A stretch of DNA of 32,685 nucleotides from Bordetella parapertussis (lineage in GTDB: Bacteria > Pseudomonadota > Gammaproteobacteria > Burkholderiales > SG8-41), in assembly GCA_945906935.1 (NCBI GenBank), contig CAMDSO010000042.1:1-32685 (forward strand). Direction: 5' to 3'. Below are positions 25,850 to 32,685 of this stretch, one piece after another. Each line of letters starts with the position of its first letter. The stretch's first letter is position 1. A model generated the notes under the pieces. That model had not been told where the DNA came from, did no database searches, and saw nothing but the letters and a program-made list of their open reading frames with translations. The translations under genes were made by a program, and so were the position numbers.

Positions 25850-27277
25850 TCAACCAAAGATCCCATGCAGATACCAGCCGCCGGGGCGGCGCCGTTCGCG
25901 ATACACCCAGACGGTCGAACGCGCGGCGGTCTGCGCGACGAAATAATCGCGCTTCACATCACCGCCATCCCACCAGCCCGATTCGATGCGCTCGGGGCCG
26001 GCAACAATCGCCAGCGGTGCGTTGTCGCTGTATGGTTTCTCGGCGACCTGCTTGAGCGGACGCGGCTCGCGCAACAGCCACAACGGGCGCGGACGCGGCA
26101 CGGTCTGTAACGGACGCGCACCGGGCGCGGCACGCTGCCACGCGTGCTCGGGCCGGTGTTCGGCGCGCGGCGAAAGCGAGTGCACCGCCTCGCCGCCCAA
26201 GCGCGCGCTCAGGCGTTCGATCAACCGCTCCCAGTCGGCGGAACGGTCGGCCATCTCGGCAAACAGCGGCTTGTTCTCGCCGGCGAGTATCAGTATGTCG
26301 TCAGCGTGTATGGCGATTTGCACCACGGCTGCGGGCAACTTCTCGGCGGCGAGCCGTTCGCGCAGTACCGCGACGAAACGCTCGACATCACGCGTCGGCG
26401 TCGCCAGGCCGATCTCCAGTATGGTTGGCGCGATGTCTTCGTGCACCAGCGACAACTTGAAATGCTGGACACTGCCGCAACGCGCCCCCAGATAACCGGC
26501 CATCTGCAGCAGCAAACGCCGCGCCGGCAGCAACAAGGCGCCAGCCTGCTCGACGGTGGCACCGAGTTCGAGTTGCGAAGAAAACGTTTCAGCCGGCGCA
26601 TAAAACTGGCGCGCCTCCGGGCGTGTGCCCAGCACCCGATCGAGCTGCTCAAAAAACTGCGGACCGAAACGTCGTGTCGCACCGTCACGCGGCAGCTTCA
26701 ATGCAGCACCAACGGTTTTAACGCCGATGGCGGCCAGTGTTTCGCGGGTTTTGGCGTCGCAATCAAGAGCACGCACCGGAAGATCAGCGATTTCTGCGGC
26801 GATGACGCGTTTGCAGCTAAGCACTTTTTCGCTGCCGGCACGCGCCAGCAACCACGCTGCCGCCACCGTCGGCGCACAAGCCACCGACAGCGTATAGCCC
26901 ATCTCCGCAGCACCGCTGCGGATCATGGCCAGGATCGCTTTGATGCCACCAAAGAGTTTGAGACTGCCTTCGATCTCCAGCAGCAGACCCGAGGGCGGCT
27001 GTAATGAAACGCCCGGAGTGAATTGCAGCGCCCACGCCGCGAGTTGTTCGAGAGCCGCGGTCTCAACCGCCGGATCACGCGGACGGTGCGCAAGCTCGGG
27101 GGCCAGCGCCGTCGCGGCGGCGAGACTCATGCCGTTGAGCACCCCGCGTTGCGCGGCGCGTTCGTTACAGGTGATGACACGCCCACCGTCGATGACGGCG
27201 TGCGCTTCAGTTGATGCCGAGGCCTGCGCAAACGCTTCGAGCGGCAGACGCGGCAAATGCAGTGCGATCCATAACAT
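25850..27277 (-). CDS. imuB: ImuB, Y-family polymerase-like mutasome subunit
   Basis: This 475-residue protein is ImuB, a Y-family polymerase homologue that lacks catalytic activity and acts as the hub linking DnaE2 and ImuA to the beta clamp. The N terminus reads LWIALHLPRLPLEAFA where true Y-family polymerases have the acidic metal-binding residues, so the catalytic carboxylate is absent as expected. The palm/finger region (SGLLLEIEGSLKLFGG near 125-140) and the little-finger region follow. The C-terminal signature ESGWWDGGDVKRDYFVAQ near 430-450 and GGWYLHGIFG at the end are typical. The ATG at 27277 lies inside the 3' end of imuA: the two genes overlap by 71 bp, implying translational coupling. 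An upstream in-frame extension is only the imuA shadow. Confidence 0.95.
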   Translation of the reverse strand: MLWIALHLPRLPLEAFAQASASTEAHAVIDGGRVITCNERAAQRGVLNGMSLAAATALAPELAHRPRDPAVETAALEQLAAWALQFTPGVSLQPPSGLLLEIEGSLKLFGGIKAILAMIRSGAAEMGYTLSVACAPTVAAAWLLARAGSEKVLSCKRVIAAEIADLPVRALDCDAKTRETLAAIGVKTVGAALKLPRDGATRRFGPQFFEQLDRVLGTRPEARQFYAPAETFSSQLELGATVEQAGALLLPARRLLLQMAGYLGARCGSVQHFKLSLVHEDIAPTILEIGLATPTRDVERFVAVLRERLAAEKLPAAVVQIAIHADDILILAGENKPLFAEMADRSADWERLIERLSARLGGEAVHSLSPRAEHRPEHAWQRAAPGARPLQTVPRPRPLWLLREPRPLKQVAEKPYSDNAPLAIVAGPERIESGWWDGGDVKRDYFVAQTAARSTVWVYRERRRPGGWYLHGIFG

Positions 27278-27953
27278 GATGATTCCATCCGTTTGGGTTG
27301 ATGTTGGGGTCAGTGTTGAAGAACGAGCGGTTGACGGGCGACGGCGGCACCAGGGTGATGCTGCGACCAAGCACACCGCCGCGACGCTTGAGGATGCGAG
27401 CGGCAAGCACACCGCCCTGCGTATCGAGACGCAGCCGCAGTGCCGACGGTGTGGCCTCAGTGATACAACGCAGCGGCCGAAACAGCACCGCCATCGTCGT
27501 GCCGCCCTCGGCGGCCAGTTGCAGACGACGCAATTCAGCGTAAGCGATTTTTTCCGGCCAGGCGAGCACCGCACCGCAGGTCTGTGAACGCAGCGTCTGC
27601 TCGAAAGCCCACAGCGTTTCGCGCGGCGAACGCGTGCGGATCACCAGCAGGCGCGAGAGATCAATACCGGCCGCTTGCAGCGCGGGGGCATAAGGCAGAT
27701 AGGGCGGCGCAATCCACGCCAGCCAGCGCCCTTCGGCAGCAAGCTTCGCCAGAGCGTGACCGAGTATGCGTAATTCGCCGATGCCTTCATGCTGCGGCAG
27801 GATTTCAGTCAGCGCCGCCGTCGGCCAGCCGCCACCGGGCAGTTCGGCATCCAGCTCGGCGTAACCGCTGGGTACGCTCGGTGTGCTGACACGACCGAGT
27901 TCGGCGCCGCGCCAGATCGCCGGATGCGACAACACTGTAGCCAAGCCGCTCAT
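27207..27953 (-). CDS. imuA: ImuA, RecA/SulA-like mutasome subunit
   Basis: This 248-residue protein is ImuA, a RecA-fold partner of ImuB and DnaE2 in damage-induced mutagenesis. The N-terminal part has the family pattern SGYAELDAELPGGGWPTAAL (about 29-48), where the RecA Walker A site is degenerate, then LRILGHALAKLAAEGRWLAW and LAWPEKIAYAELRRLQLAAE. The last ~35 residues, starting after PPSPVNRSFF, are encoded in or next to the 71-bp overlap with imuB and look like a non-conserved tail. The start ATG at 27953 shares its first base with the lexA stop (TGATG), so lexA and imuA are translationally coupled. Confidence 0.93.
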   Translation of the reverse strand: MSGLATVLSHPAIWRGAELGRVSTPSVPSGYAELDAELPGGGWPTAALTEILPQHEGIGELRILGHALAKLAAEGRWLAWIAPPYLPYAPALQAAGIDLSRLLVIRTRSPRETLWAFEQTLRSQTCGAVLAWPEKIAYAELRRLQLAAEGGTTMAVLFRPLRCITEATPSALRLRLDTQGGVLAARILKRRGGVLGRSITLVPPSPVNRSFFNTDPNINPNGWNHHVMDRTAFAASAARSVCAGLGIN

Positions 27954-28576
27954 CAGGCATGACCCGCGCGTATCACGCCCACACAGATGCCCTCGATCGC
28001 CAGCGCGTCGCGCCTGAGATCGAGCACGATCGGTTTGAACTCGGGGTTCTCGGCAATCAGCTCAACGTGGTGACCGCTTCTTTGAAAACGCTTGACGGTG
28101 ACTTCATCGTGCAGCCGCGCCACCACGATCTGGCCGGCGCGCGCCTCCTGCGTTTTATGCACGGCGATGTAATCGCCATCGAGTATGGCGGCGTCGCGCA
28201 TGCTCATGCCGCGCACCTTCAACAGATAATCAGCACGCGGCTTGAACATCGCCGGATCAACCCGCACATGCGATTCGATATTTTCTTCGCTCATGATCGG
28301 ACTGCCGGCGGCAACCCGGCCCACCAGCGGCAGCTCGTTCTGATAACCGGCAGCGTGGCGGTCAGGCGCTTTGATGCGGATACCGCGCGAAGCGCTGTCG
28401 GTGTGTTCGATCGCGCCCTTGCGCGCCAGCGCCAGCAGATGATTACGCGCGGCAGTGGCAGAACGAAAGCCAAAATTGGCGGCGATCTCGGCCTGCGTTG
28501 GCGGAAAGCCGTCGGCACGGATGCGTTCCTCGATATAACGCAGCAGTTGTTTCTGGCGGGAGGTCAGTTCTTCCAT
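27953..28576 (-). CDS. lexA: SOS repressor LexA
   Basis: This 207-residue protein is LexA, the SOS repressor that self-cleaves when RecA filaments form. The winged helix-turn-helix covers residues 1-70. The self-cleavage site is Ala90-Gly91 (GRVAAGSP); the Ser/Lys dyad is Ser125 (GMSMRDA) and Lys162 (EVTVKRF), each shifted by +6 relative to E. coli. In the recognition helix [16 protein letters not shown]. coli residues Asn41, Glu44 and Glu45 are replaced by Thr, Arg and Asn. The ATG at 28576 fits the family N terminus; a GTG at 28591 is the alternative. As the first gene of the imu cassette it presumably controls the whole operon as well as itself. Confidence 0.96.
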   Translation of the reverse strand: MEELTSRQKQLLRYIEERIRADGFPPTQAEIAANFGFRSATAARNHLLALARKGAIEHTDSASRGIRIKAPDRHAAGYQNELPLVGRVAAGSPIMSEENIESHVRVDPAMFKPRADYLLKVRGMSMRDAAILDGDYIAVHKTQEARAGQIVVARLHDEVTVKRFQRSGHHVELIAENPEFKPIVLDLRRDALAIEGICVGVIRAGHA

Positions 28577-28734
28577 GGCTTTACCGTTCACTCCGTGTTC
28601 GTTGGGGTTGATTGGCGCTCAACAACATCACAATCCAGTCATTACAAAAAATCTTCCTCGCCCTGGCTCCCGTGTGAACGGGATCGCGCACCGTGGGGAG
28701 GGAAAAAACTCGTAAGATCGGCGTGATTTTTACT

Positions 28735-28786
28735 AGTGTTTTTAATAACACCAGTGTGATTATACACACTATAAAAGGCACGGCAA
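28735..28786 (-). promoter_or_regulatory. SOS promoter with two abutting LexA-type operators
   Basis: Two 18-bp inverted repeats lie end to end: AGTGT-N8-ACACC at 28735-28752 and AGTGT-N8-ACACT at 28753-28770. On the minus strand, a perfect -10 TATAAT (28764-28759) sits in the spacer of the second repeat, with TTGCCG (28786-28781) 16 bp further upstream as -35. A repressor bound there would block this promoter. The layout (half-site, N8 spacing) parallels the E. coli CTGT-N8-ACAG box but with GTGT half-sites. Transcription would start near 28752, leaving a leader of about 175 bases before lexA. Confidence 0.75.
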
Positions 28787-29049
28787 CTGTTGCGTTAAGT
28801 GCCTGATCTGGTAGGGATCGAATACCCTGGGTAGTGATGCGGCGCCCGCTCGCCGCGCACCGCTCGAGGCAGTGACGCAACGCGCCGGGACAAAGGGCGC
28901 GACGCCGTTCATGCTTGAACTGATATTGGTTAAAGCCCGCAAAACCGTTAATTGACGACGAGTCGGGCAATCGCTACAGTTCCCGCGGAAATAACCGCTT
29001 TCTCTGCAGTCGGGTTTCAATTCAACGGTCTATTGCGACGGTATTGCTG

Positions 29050-29448
29050 ATGCTTGATTTCTCTTCACTCGCCAAAGCCGTCAAATCACTTGACGCGGCA
29101 CTTGCGGCCGCCAGGACACGGCTTAACGATGAGTTTGTTCGCGACGCTTCGATTCAGCGCTTCGAATACACCTACGAACTTTGCATACGATCACTTCGTC
29201 GTCAATTGGAAGCGATGTCGGACTCTCCGGCCGAAATAGACGGCTTGGGCTACCGTGACATGATACGCACGGGTGTTGAGCGTGGGCTGCTCACATCCGA
29301 AGAGCAATGGTTCGGCTATCGTGAACTGCGCAACATTACCAGCCATGTCTATGATCCCAAAAAAGCCGAACAAGTATTCAGCGCGTTACCAGGCTTTCTG
29401 CGTGATGCAAAAAAACTGCACACCCAACTTCGCAAGTTCACGCAATGA
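29050..29448 (+). CDS. HepT-like HEPN toxin (HI0074-family nucleotidyltransferase partner)
   Basis: This 132-residue all-helical protein is of the HI0074/HepT HEPN family, partner of minimal nucleotidyltransferases. The HEPN catalytic motif R-x4-H-x-Y is intact as RNITSHVY (Arg94, His99, Tyr101). In studied HepT/MntA pairs the HEPN protein is an RNase toxin and the MntA enzyme silences it by adding AMP to that tyrosine. The start ATG at 29050 is preferred over the upstream TTG at 29044. Its stop overlaps the start of the nucleotidyltransferase gene (ATGA, 4 bp), typical of such pairs. It is divergent from the lexA operon. Toxin activity is inferred from the family and motif. Confidence 0.9.
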   Translation: MLDFSSLAKAVKSLDAALAAARTRLNDEFVRDASIQRFEYTYELCIRSLRRQLEAMSDSPAEIDGLGYRDMIRTGVERGLLTSEEQWFGYRELRNITSHVYDPKKAEQVFSALPGFLRDAKKLHTQLRKFTQ

Positions 29449-29765
29449 AGAACAAACCGGCGACCGGCATTGAGTTGGCTCTGGCACCACGAGATCTTGC
29501 CTTGGTGCGCCGCCTGCTAAACCAACATGCACCACATCATCGCGCATTCGCCTTCGGGTCGCGGGTGATCGCAAGTCCGGCCGACCGCTCGCGCCTGAAA
29601 CCGCATTCCGATCTCGATCTGGCGCTGGAAGGTCCGCAATTAAAACCGCAGCAGTCGTTCGCCTTGCGCGAAGCGTTTAGCGAAAGCGATTTACCGATGC
29701 GGGTCGATATCGTCGATGCCGCCGACCTGCCAGCCAAGTGGGATATTCGGGTGTGGCCGCTTTGA
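29445..29765 (+). CDS. MntA-like minimal nucleotidyltransferase (antitoxin)
   Basis: This 106-residue minimal nucleotidyltransferase has the GS-x(n)-DxD pattern: FGSR with Gly38-Ser39, then SDLDLAL with Asp56 and Asp58, and a third acidic residue in VDIVD (about Asp88). These residues bind Mg-ATP and transfer a nucleotide. It overlaps the HepT-like gene by 4 bp and is therefore translated with it. The spacer between GSR and the DxD pair is longer than in many MntA proteins (about 15 residues). By analogy it would AMPylate the HepT tyrosine and so act as antitoxin (type VII system). Confidence 0.9.
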   Translation: MKNKPATGIELALAPRDLALVRRLLNQHAPHHRAFAFGSRVIASPADRSRLKPHSDLDLALEGPQLKPQQSFALREAFSESDLPMRVDIVDAADLPAKWDIRVWPL

Positions 29766-29805
29766 TGGTGTTTTGATAAGGGGTAAGGCGGCGAAGCAGC
29801 GCCCC

Positions 29806-29832
29806 GGCAATCAATTAATTGCCGCCTCTTTT
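29806..29832 (+). terminator. Candidate Rho-independent terminator after the toxin-antitoxin pair
   Basis: GGCAAT-CAATTA-ATTGCC at 29806-29823 forms a six-bp stem with a six-base loop, followed by GCCTCTTTT. It lies 41 bp after the nucleotidyltransferase stop. An alternative, longer pairing is possible between GGCGGC (29788-29793) and GCCGCC (29821-29826). The T-run is short, so confidence is moderate. Confidence 0.4.
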
Positions 29833-29861
29833 AGACCGTGATCACTTCGCGTTAAGCGGAC

Positions 29862-30869
29862 CTAGTTATCGGGTTTAATGCCCGCAGCCTTCGCTACCTT
29901 GCTCCAGCGCGCGATATCATCGCTGACGAGTTTGGCCAGATCCTCGGGCCGATTGTTCTCGTTGACGACGTCGAAACCAGCGGCGGTCATGCGTTCATTG
30001 AAGCGTGGATGCTGGAGCGCCAACAAGATGTCTTGGTGTAAGCGCGTAATAATCGACTTCGGCGTACCACGCGGCGCAAAGATCGCCGCCGTCCAGATAA
30101 CGCCGCGAAAACTGGTAACCCCTTGTTCGCCGATGGTAGGCACATCAGGCAATTGCGGCGAGCGCTTTAGGTCACCGGTACCGAGCGCGCGCAGGCGGCC
30201 AGCCTTGATGTACTGCAGGGAACCGGCAAGACCGGCCAGAGACAATTGCAGATGGCCGCCCAGCAAATCGTTGAGCATCGGCCCCGTGCCCTTATACGGA
30301 ATGTGCGCGATGTCTGCGCCAGTCAACGACTTAAACAATTCCATCGGCAGGGTCACGGCATTTGAGCTCGAGCCATAGTTGAGTTTGCCCGGGTTCAACT
30401 TCGAATACGCAATCATCTCCTTGACCGATTTCACTGGCACACCGGGGTGCGCGACGAGCACCAGCAACTGGTTGGTGGTTTGCGCGATGGGCACGAAATC
30501 GCGCTCGGTGTCGTAGGGCAGATTGCGGCCGAGCGCCGCGTTGATCGCGTGCGCGCTAGACATCACCAACAGCGTATGCCCGTCTGGGGTGGCTTTGGCG
30601 ACAATATCAGAGCCGACGACGTTTTCGCCGCCGCTGCGGTTATCGACTACCGCTGGGCGACCAAGCGTGTCACTCAGACGCTCAGCCAGAGCGCGGGCGA
30701 CCAGATCAACGCCTCCGCCGGGCGCATAAGGCACCACCAAGCGAAGCGGCCGTGTCGGGTAATTTTGCGCATCCGCAGCAAACACGTTGACCGACAAGAG
30801 AACGCCCCCGATGGCGGCCCACACGGGTAGACGCTGATACGGGAAAGCCTGCGTTCGTTGAAGTGTCAT
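29862..30869 (-). CDS. Bug/TctC-family periplasmic solute-binding receptor
   Basis: This is a 335-residue Bug receptor. I chose the ATG at 30869, which leads into a signal peptide (LPVWAAIGGVLLSVNVFA, cleavage near residue 32); a TTG at 30890 that overlaps the upstream stop is the alternative. Conserved blocks: YPTRPLRLVVPYAPGGGVD, VVDNRSGGENVVG, TPDGHTLLVMSS, HIPYKGTGPMLNDLLGGH. The 'GAGG' part of the VDNR block reads SGGENV, a small departure. It follows the ornithine-cyclodeaminase-family gene by 17 bp, so the two form an operon driven by the promoter at 32053-32081. An amino- or imino-acid-like ligand would fit the enzyme (inference). Confidence 0.93.
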   Translation of the reverse strand: MTLQRTQAFPYQRLPVWAAIGGVLLSVNVFAADAQNYPTRPLRLVVPYAPGGGVDLVARALAERLSDTLGRPAVVDNRSGGENVVGSDIVAKATPDGHTLLVMSSAHAINAALGRNLPYDTERDFVPIAQTTNQLLVLVAHPGVPVKSVKEMIAYSKLNPGKLNYGSSSNAVTLPMELFKSLTGADIAHIPYKGTGPMLNDLLGGHLQLSLAGLAGSLQYIKAGRLRALGTGDLKRSPQLPDVPTIGEQGVTSFRGVIWTAAIFAPRGTPKSIITRLHQDILLALQHPRFNERMTAAGFDVVNENNRPEDLAKLVSDDIARWSKVAKAAGIKPDN

Positions 30870-30886
30870 TGCGCAAATCCGTCCGC

Positions 30887-31984
30887 TCAATTACGTATGT
30901 TCTGCAGAAACCACTCTGTCGGCATGTGGTGCCCAAGTCCTGCGGCCTTGGCCTTACGGTAAACCACGGCACCCACGGCAGAGAACTGCACACCCCAGTT
31001 GCCGACGGTGCGATAGTAGGTGATCTGTTGTGCGCTAGTACGGCCTGCAGCCTTTCCCGAAATCACATCGGTATAAACCGGCGCATCATCGACCTTCGCC
31101 TGCTTCTTAGCCTGCGGCAGGCGGCGGCGCTCTTCTTCGGTGCCCATGATATAGGCGCCCATGCTGCCGCCGATATCGCGACGAAAGGTTTCACTCTCGG
31201 GAATTTCAAGACGCTCCTTGCCTTGCTGGATGAATACGTCGAAACGCCCTGCGGTTTCTTTCGAGATTTCGTGCAGCCCCAGGGAAACGACATGCATACC
31301 CGGCTCCAGCCACTGTGGCTCAATGGTCGGACTCATGGAATCAGTGCAGGTCGACAGGATATCGACGCCGCGCGCGGCTTCAGCTGGCGTATCGACGGCT
31401 ACAACTTCGATATTCAACAGTGCCGACATCTCGTCTGCGTAAAGCTTGCGATTTGCCAATGTCGGACTGTAAACCTTGACATGACGAATATCACGCACCT
31501 CGGCGAACGCGCGCAGGAAAGTGCGAGCCATACCGCCGGAGCCGAGCATGCCGACCGTGCGCGAGTCTTCGCGCGCGAGCAGACGAGTGCCCAGACCGCC
31601 GGCACCGCCGACACGCATCTGCTGAATATAGCCGTCGTTCATGATGCAGAGGGGCTCGCCGTTGCGAGTACTAAATAGAAATACGAGACCACAATAGGTG
31701 CCGGGCTCTATGCAGTACTTGTGTTCGAGTTCGGCACCGTCTGCCGACTTCGGCCAGGTCACGATATCTGATTTCAGCCGCACCGCCAGCACACCATCGC
31801 AGGCACCGTCGACCGTGCCCCAGCGGTAATAGCCGTCTTCGCGATCGCACGGTACGTACATATCAATGCGCGGGCGGAAAATGGATTTCCCGGTGAGCAG
31901 GCCGGCAAAGGCTTTTTCCTGCGCTTCTATGCATTCGCGCATGGTCAGAACTTCACTGACCATGTCGTTGGTGATCATGAGCAT
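30887..31984 (-). CDS. Ornithine cyclodeaminase/mu-crystallin family protein
   Basis: This 365-residue enzyme is of the ornithine cyclodeaminase/mu-crystallin family (NAD(P)-dependent cyclodeaminases, imine reductases and amino-acid dehydrogenases). The family Lys is probably in VLAVRLKSDI near residue 75, the substrate-binding Arg in QQMRVGGAGGLGTRLLA near 125, and the dinucleotide fold in TVGMLGSGGMARTFLRAF near 145. It is longer than ornithine cyclodeaminase proper (~315-350), with an extra segment EEERRRLPQAKKQAKVDD near 290-310. The ATG at 31984 has GGGGA upstream; an ATG two codons later is possible. A Bug receptor follows. Exact substrate unknown. Confidence 0.9.
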   Translation of the reverse strand: MLMITNDMVSEVLTMRECIEAQEKAFAGLLTGKSIFRPRIDMYVPCDREDGYYRWGTVDGACDGVLAVRLKSDIVTWPKSADGAELEHKYCIEPGTYCGLVFLFSTRNGEPLCIMNDGYIQQMRVGGAGGLGTRLLAREDSRTVGMLGSGGMARTFLRAFAEVRDIRHVKVYSPTLANRKLYADEMSALLNIEVVAVDTPAEAARGVDILSTCTDSMSPTIEPQWLEPGMHVVSLGLHEISKETAGRFDVFIQQGKERLEIPESETFRRDIGGSMGAYIMGTEEERRRLPQAKKQAKVDDAPVYTDVISGKAAGRTSAQQITYYRTVGNWGVQFSAVGAVVYRKAKAAGLGHHMPTEWFLQNIRN

Positions 31985-32052
31985 TAAAAAAATCCCCGAA
32001 TAGGTGCGGGTCTGCACCCAAGAAATTCAAACCAGTTGGTTACCGGTGCGCG

Positions 32053-32081
32053 ACTATATCGACCGCCCGACAAGCGGTCAA
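32053..32081 (-). promoter_or_regulatory. Promoter of the cyclodeaminase/Bug operon with perfect inverted repeat
   Basis: On the minus strand TTGACC (32081-32076) and TATAGT (32058-32053) are separated by exactly 17 bp and each match the sigma-70 consensus at five of six positions. The spacer contains a perfect inverted repeat GACCGC-N7-GCGGTC (32061-32066 and 32074-32079) that overlaps the -35. This is the position expected for a repressor operator. The predicted start point is about 60 bases upstream of the ATG at 31984. Confidence 0.6.
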
Positions 32082-32403
32082 TCAACGCTATTCACTGAAA
32101 TTGCATCTCTCTTGATGCCTATTGAACAAGATGTTCGTCGAGCAAAATTACTTCACTCCAGCGATATCAGTGCTGTTGCACACATCGTTTTTGTTTTGCC
32201 GGTGAGCCATTCGAATAGCACCAGTGTGCCGTGTGCGTGTTGGTCTGCCGGCTTACCGGAATTCCGCTCTACGCACTAGGCGAAGGCCCCACAAGTCCAC
32301 CTTTAGGGGCGAGCACACCGTGAAAAGGATTCATATGCAGCATTGCCGCCAACTTGCTGCCCACGCGGGCCGAGGTTACGTCTTGGCTACCAGTGACGCC
32401 GGT
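32082..32403. other. Non-coding spacer between folD and the cyclodeaminase promoter
   Basis: I find no convincing gene in this stretch; the short frames crossing it lack a ribosome site or family similarity. The one visible structure is an imperfect inverted repeat, CCGGTGAGCC at 32199-32208 and GGCTTACCGG at 32250-32259, with one mismatch and a 41-base loop. It could help end folD transcription, but it lacks a T-run on either strand. Confidence 0.5.
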
Positions 32404-32685
32404 TCAGCGCTCCTGCTCGCGCACCACCGCCTCGAAGGTATTCTTCATCAGCATCGCCACCGTCATCGGACCAACGCCGCCGGGCACGGGTGTGATCCAC
32501 GAGGCGCGTCCGCGCGCCGTTTCAAAATCAACATCGCCGCAGAGGTGACCGTTCTCGAGCCGGTTCATGCCGACATCAACAACGACAGCACCGGGGCGTA
32601 TCCACGCGCCGGGAATGAACTTCGGCTTGCCAACCGCAACGATCAACACGTCGGCCATTTGTACGTGCTGCTCCAGCCCCTGCGT
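32404..32685 (-). CDS. folD: FolD, methylenetetrahydrofolate dehydrogenase/cyclohydrolase (5' partial)
   Basis: This is the C-terminal 93 residues of FolD, the bifunctional cytosolic enzyme that oxidises 5,10-methylene-THF to methenyl-THF and hydrolyses it to 10-formyl-THF. The frame runs through the right edge (TQGLEQHVQ before the Met at 32658), so the N-terminal catalytic part lies outside. Diagnostic segments are [30 protein letters not shown] and [20 protein letters not shown], all from the NADP-binding domain and C-terminal helix. It ends at 32404 with the usual short tail. It is a housekeeping gene and marks the end of the accessory region. Confidence 0.95.
   Translation of the reverse strand, partial: TQGLEQHVQMADVLIVAVGKPKFIPGAWIRPGAVVVDVGMNRLENGHLCGDVDFETARGRASWITPVPGGVGPMTVAMLMKNTFEAVVREQER

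Noticed and set aside
26144-27004. A 286-codon frame opposite imuB
   Set aside because: Antisense shadow with no recognisable protein features or ribosome site.
29044-29049. Alternative TTG start for the HepT-like protein
   Set aside because: The ATG two codons later gives a normal N terminus and is the more usual start codon.

Overview
The window looks like the chromosome of a betaproteobacterium, most likely Burkholderiales or a near relative. Three things point there: nine genes for Bug/TctC-type periplasmic receptors (an expansion typical of Bordetella, Cupriavidus and related genera), the yihY / wrbA / DUF2069 neighbourhood, and a lexA-imuA-imuB-dnaE2 mutagenesis cassette. Base composition is uniformly GC-rich and coding is dense. 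I see no rRNA, tRNA, CRISPR array, insertion sequence or prophage. The genus cannot be settled from the sequence alone.

Layout. 1-2900: housekeeping genes, namely the end of a lytic transglycosylase, a YihY-family membrane protein (-), WrbA quinone oxidoreductase (+) and a DUF2069 membrane protein (+). 2990-13350: a catabolic and uptake region in which each Bug receptor sits beside a different small-molecule enzyme: an M24-fold hydrolase, a beta-hydroxyacid dehydrogenase, a CocE/NonD hydrolase, an Asp/Glu-racemase-fold enzyme and a fused double carboxymuconolactone decarboxylase (CMD) protein. 13513-17409 (-): a run of truncated Bug, hotdog thioesterase, AhpD-like protein and two sister Bug genes. 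17667-21915 (-): a periplasmic dehydrogenase module (GMC FAD subunit, Tat-exported gluconate-dehydrogenase-like subunit 3, cytochrome c) followed by another Bug. A decayed second copy of the FAD subunit lies between subunit 3 and the cytochrome.

22134-28576 (-) is an SOS mutasome cassette in the order lexA, imuA, imuB, a DUF2442 gene, dnaE2. Two abutting 18-bp inverted repeats of the form AGTGT-N8-ACACY lie over a TATAAT -10 element upstream of lexA and are probable LexA operators. The LexA recognition helix differs from E. coli at exactly the positions that would fit this changed half-site. 29050-29765 (+) is a HepT/MntA-type toxin-antitoxin pair. 29862-31984 (-) is an ornithine-cyclodeaminase-family gene with a Bug gene, behind a strong promoter that carries a perfect inverted repeat. 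The window ends inside folD (-).

How the parts work together. The Bug receptors are presumably solute-capture proteins for organic acids or similar compounds, and the adjacent cytoplasmic enzymes hint at ligand chemistry. No TctA/TctB membrane genes are present, so transport must use components encoded elsewhere or the receptors may act as sensors. The GMC/subunit 3/cytochrome genes would oxidise a substrate in the periplasm and pass electrons to the respiratory chain. The most interesting points are the variant LexA operator system, the DUF2442 gene inside the mutasome cassette, the eroded dehydrogenase paralog, the Bug gene with an in-frame internal deletion, and several enzymes with altered active sites (M24, racemase fold, AhpD-like).
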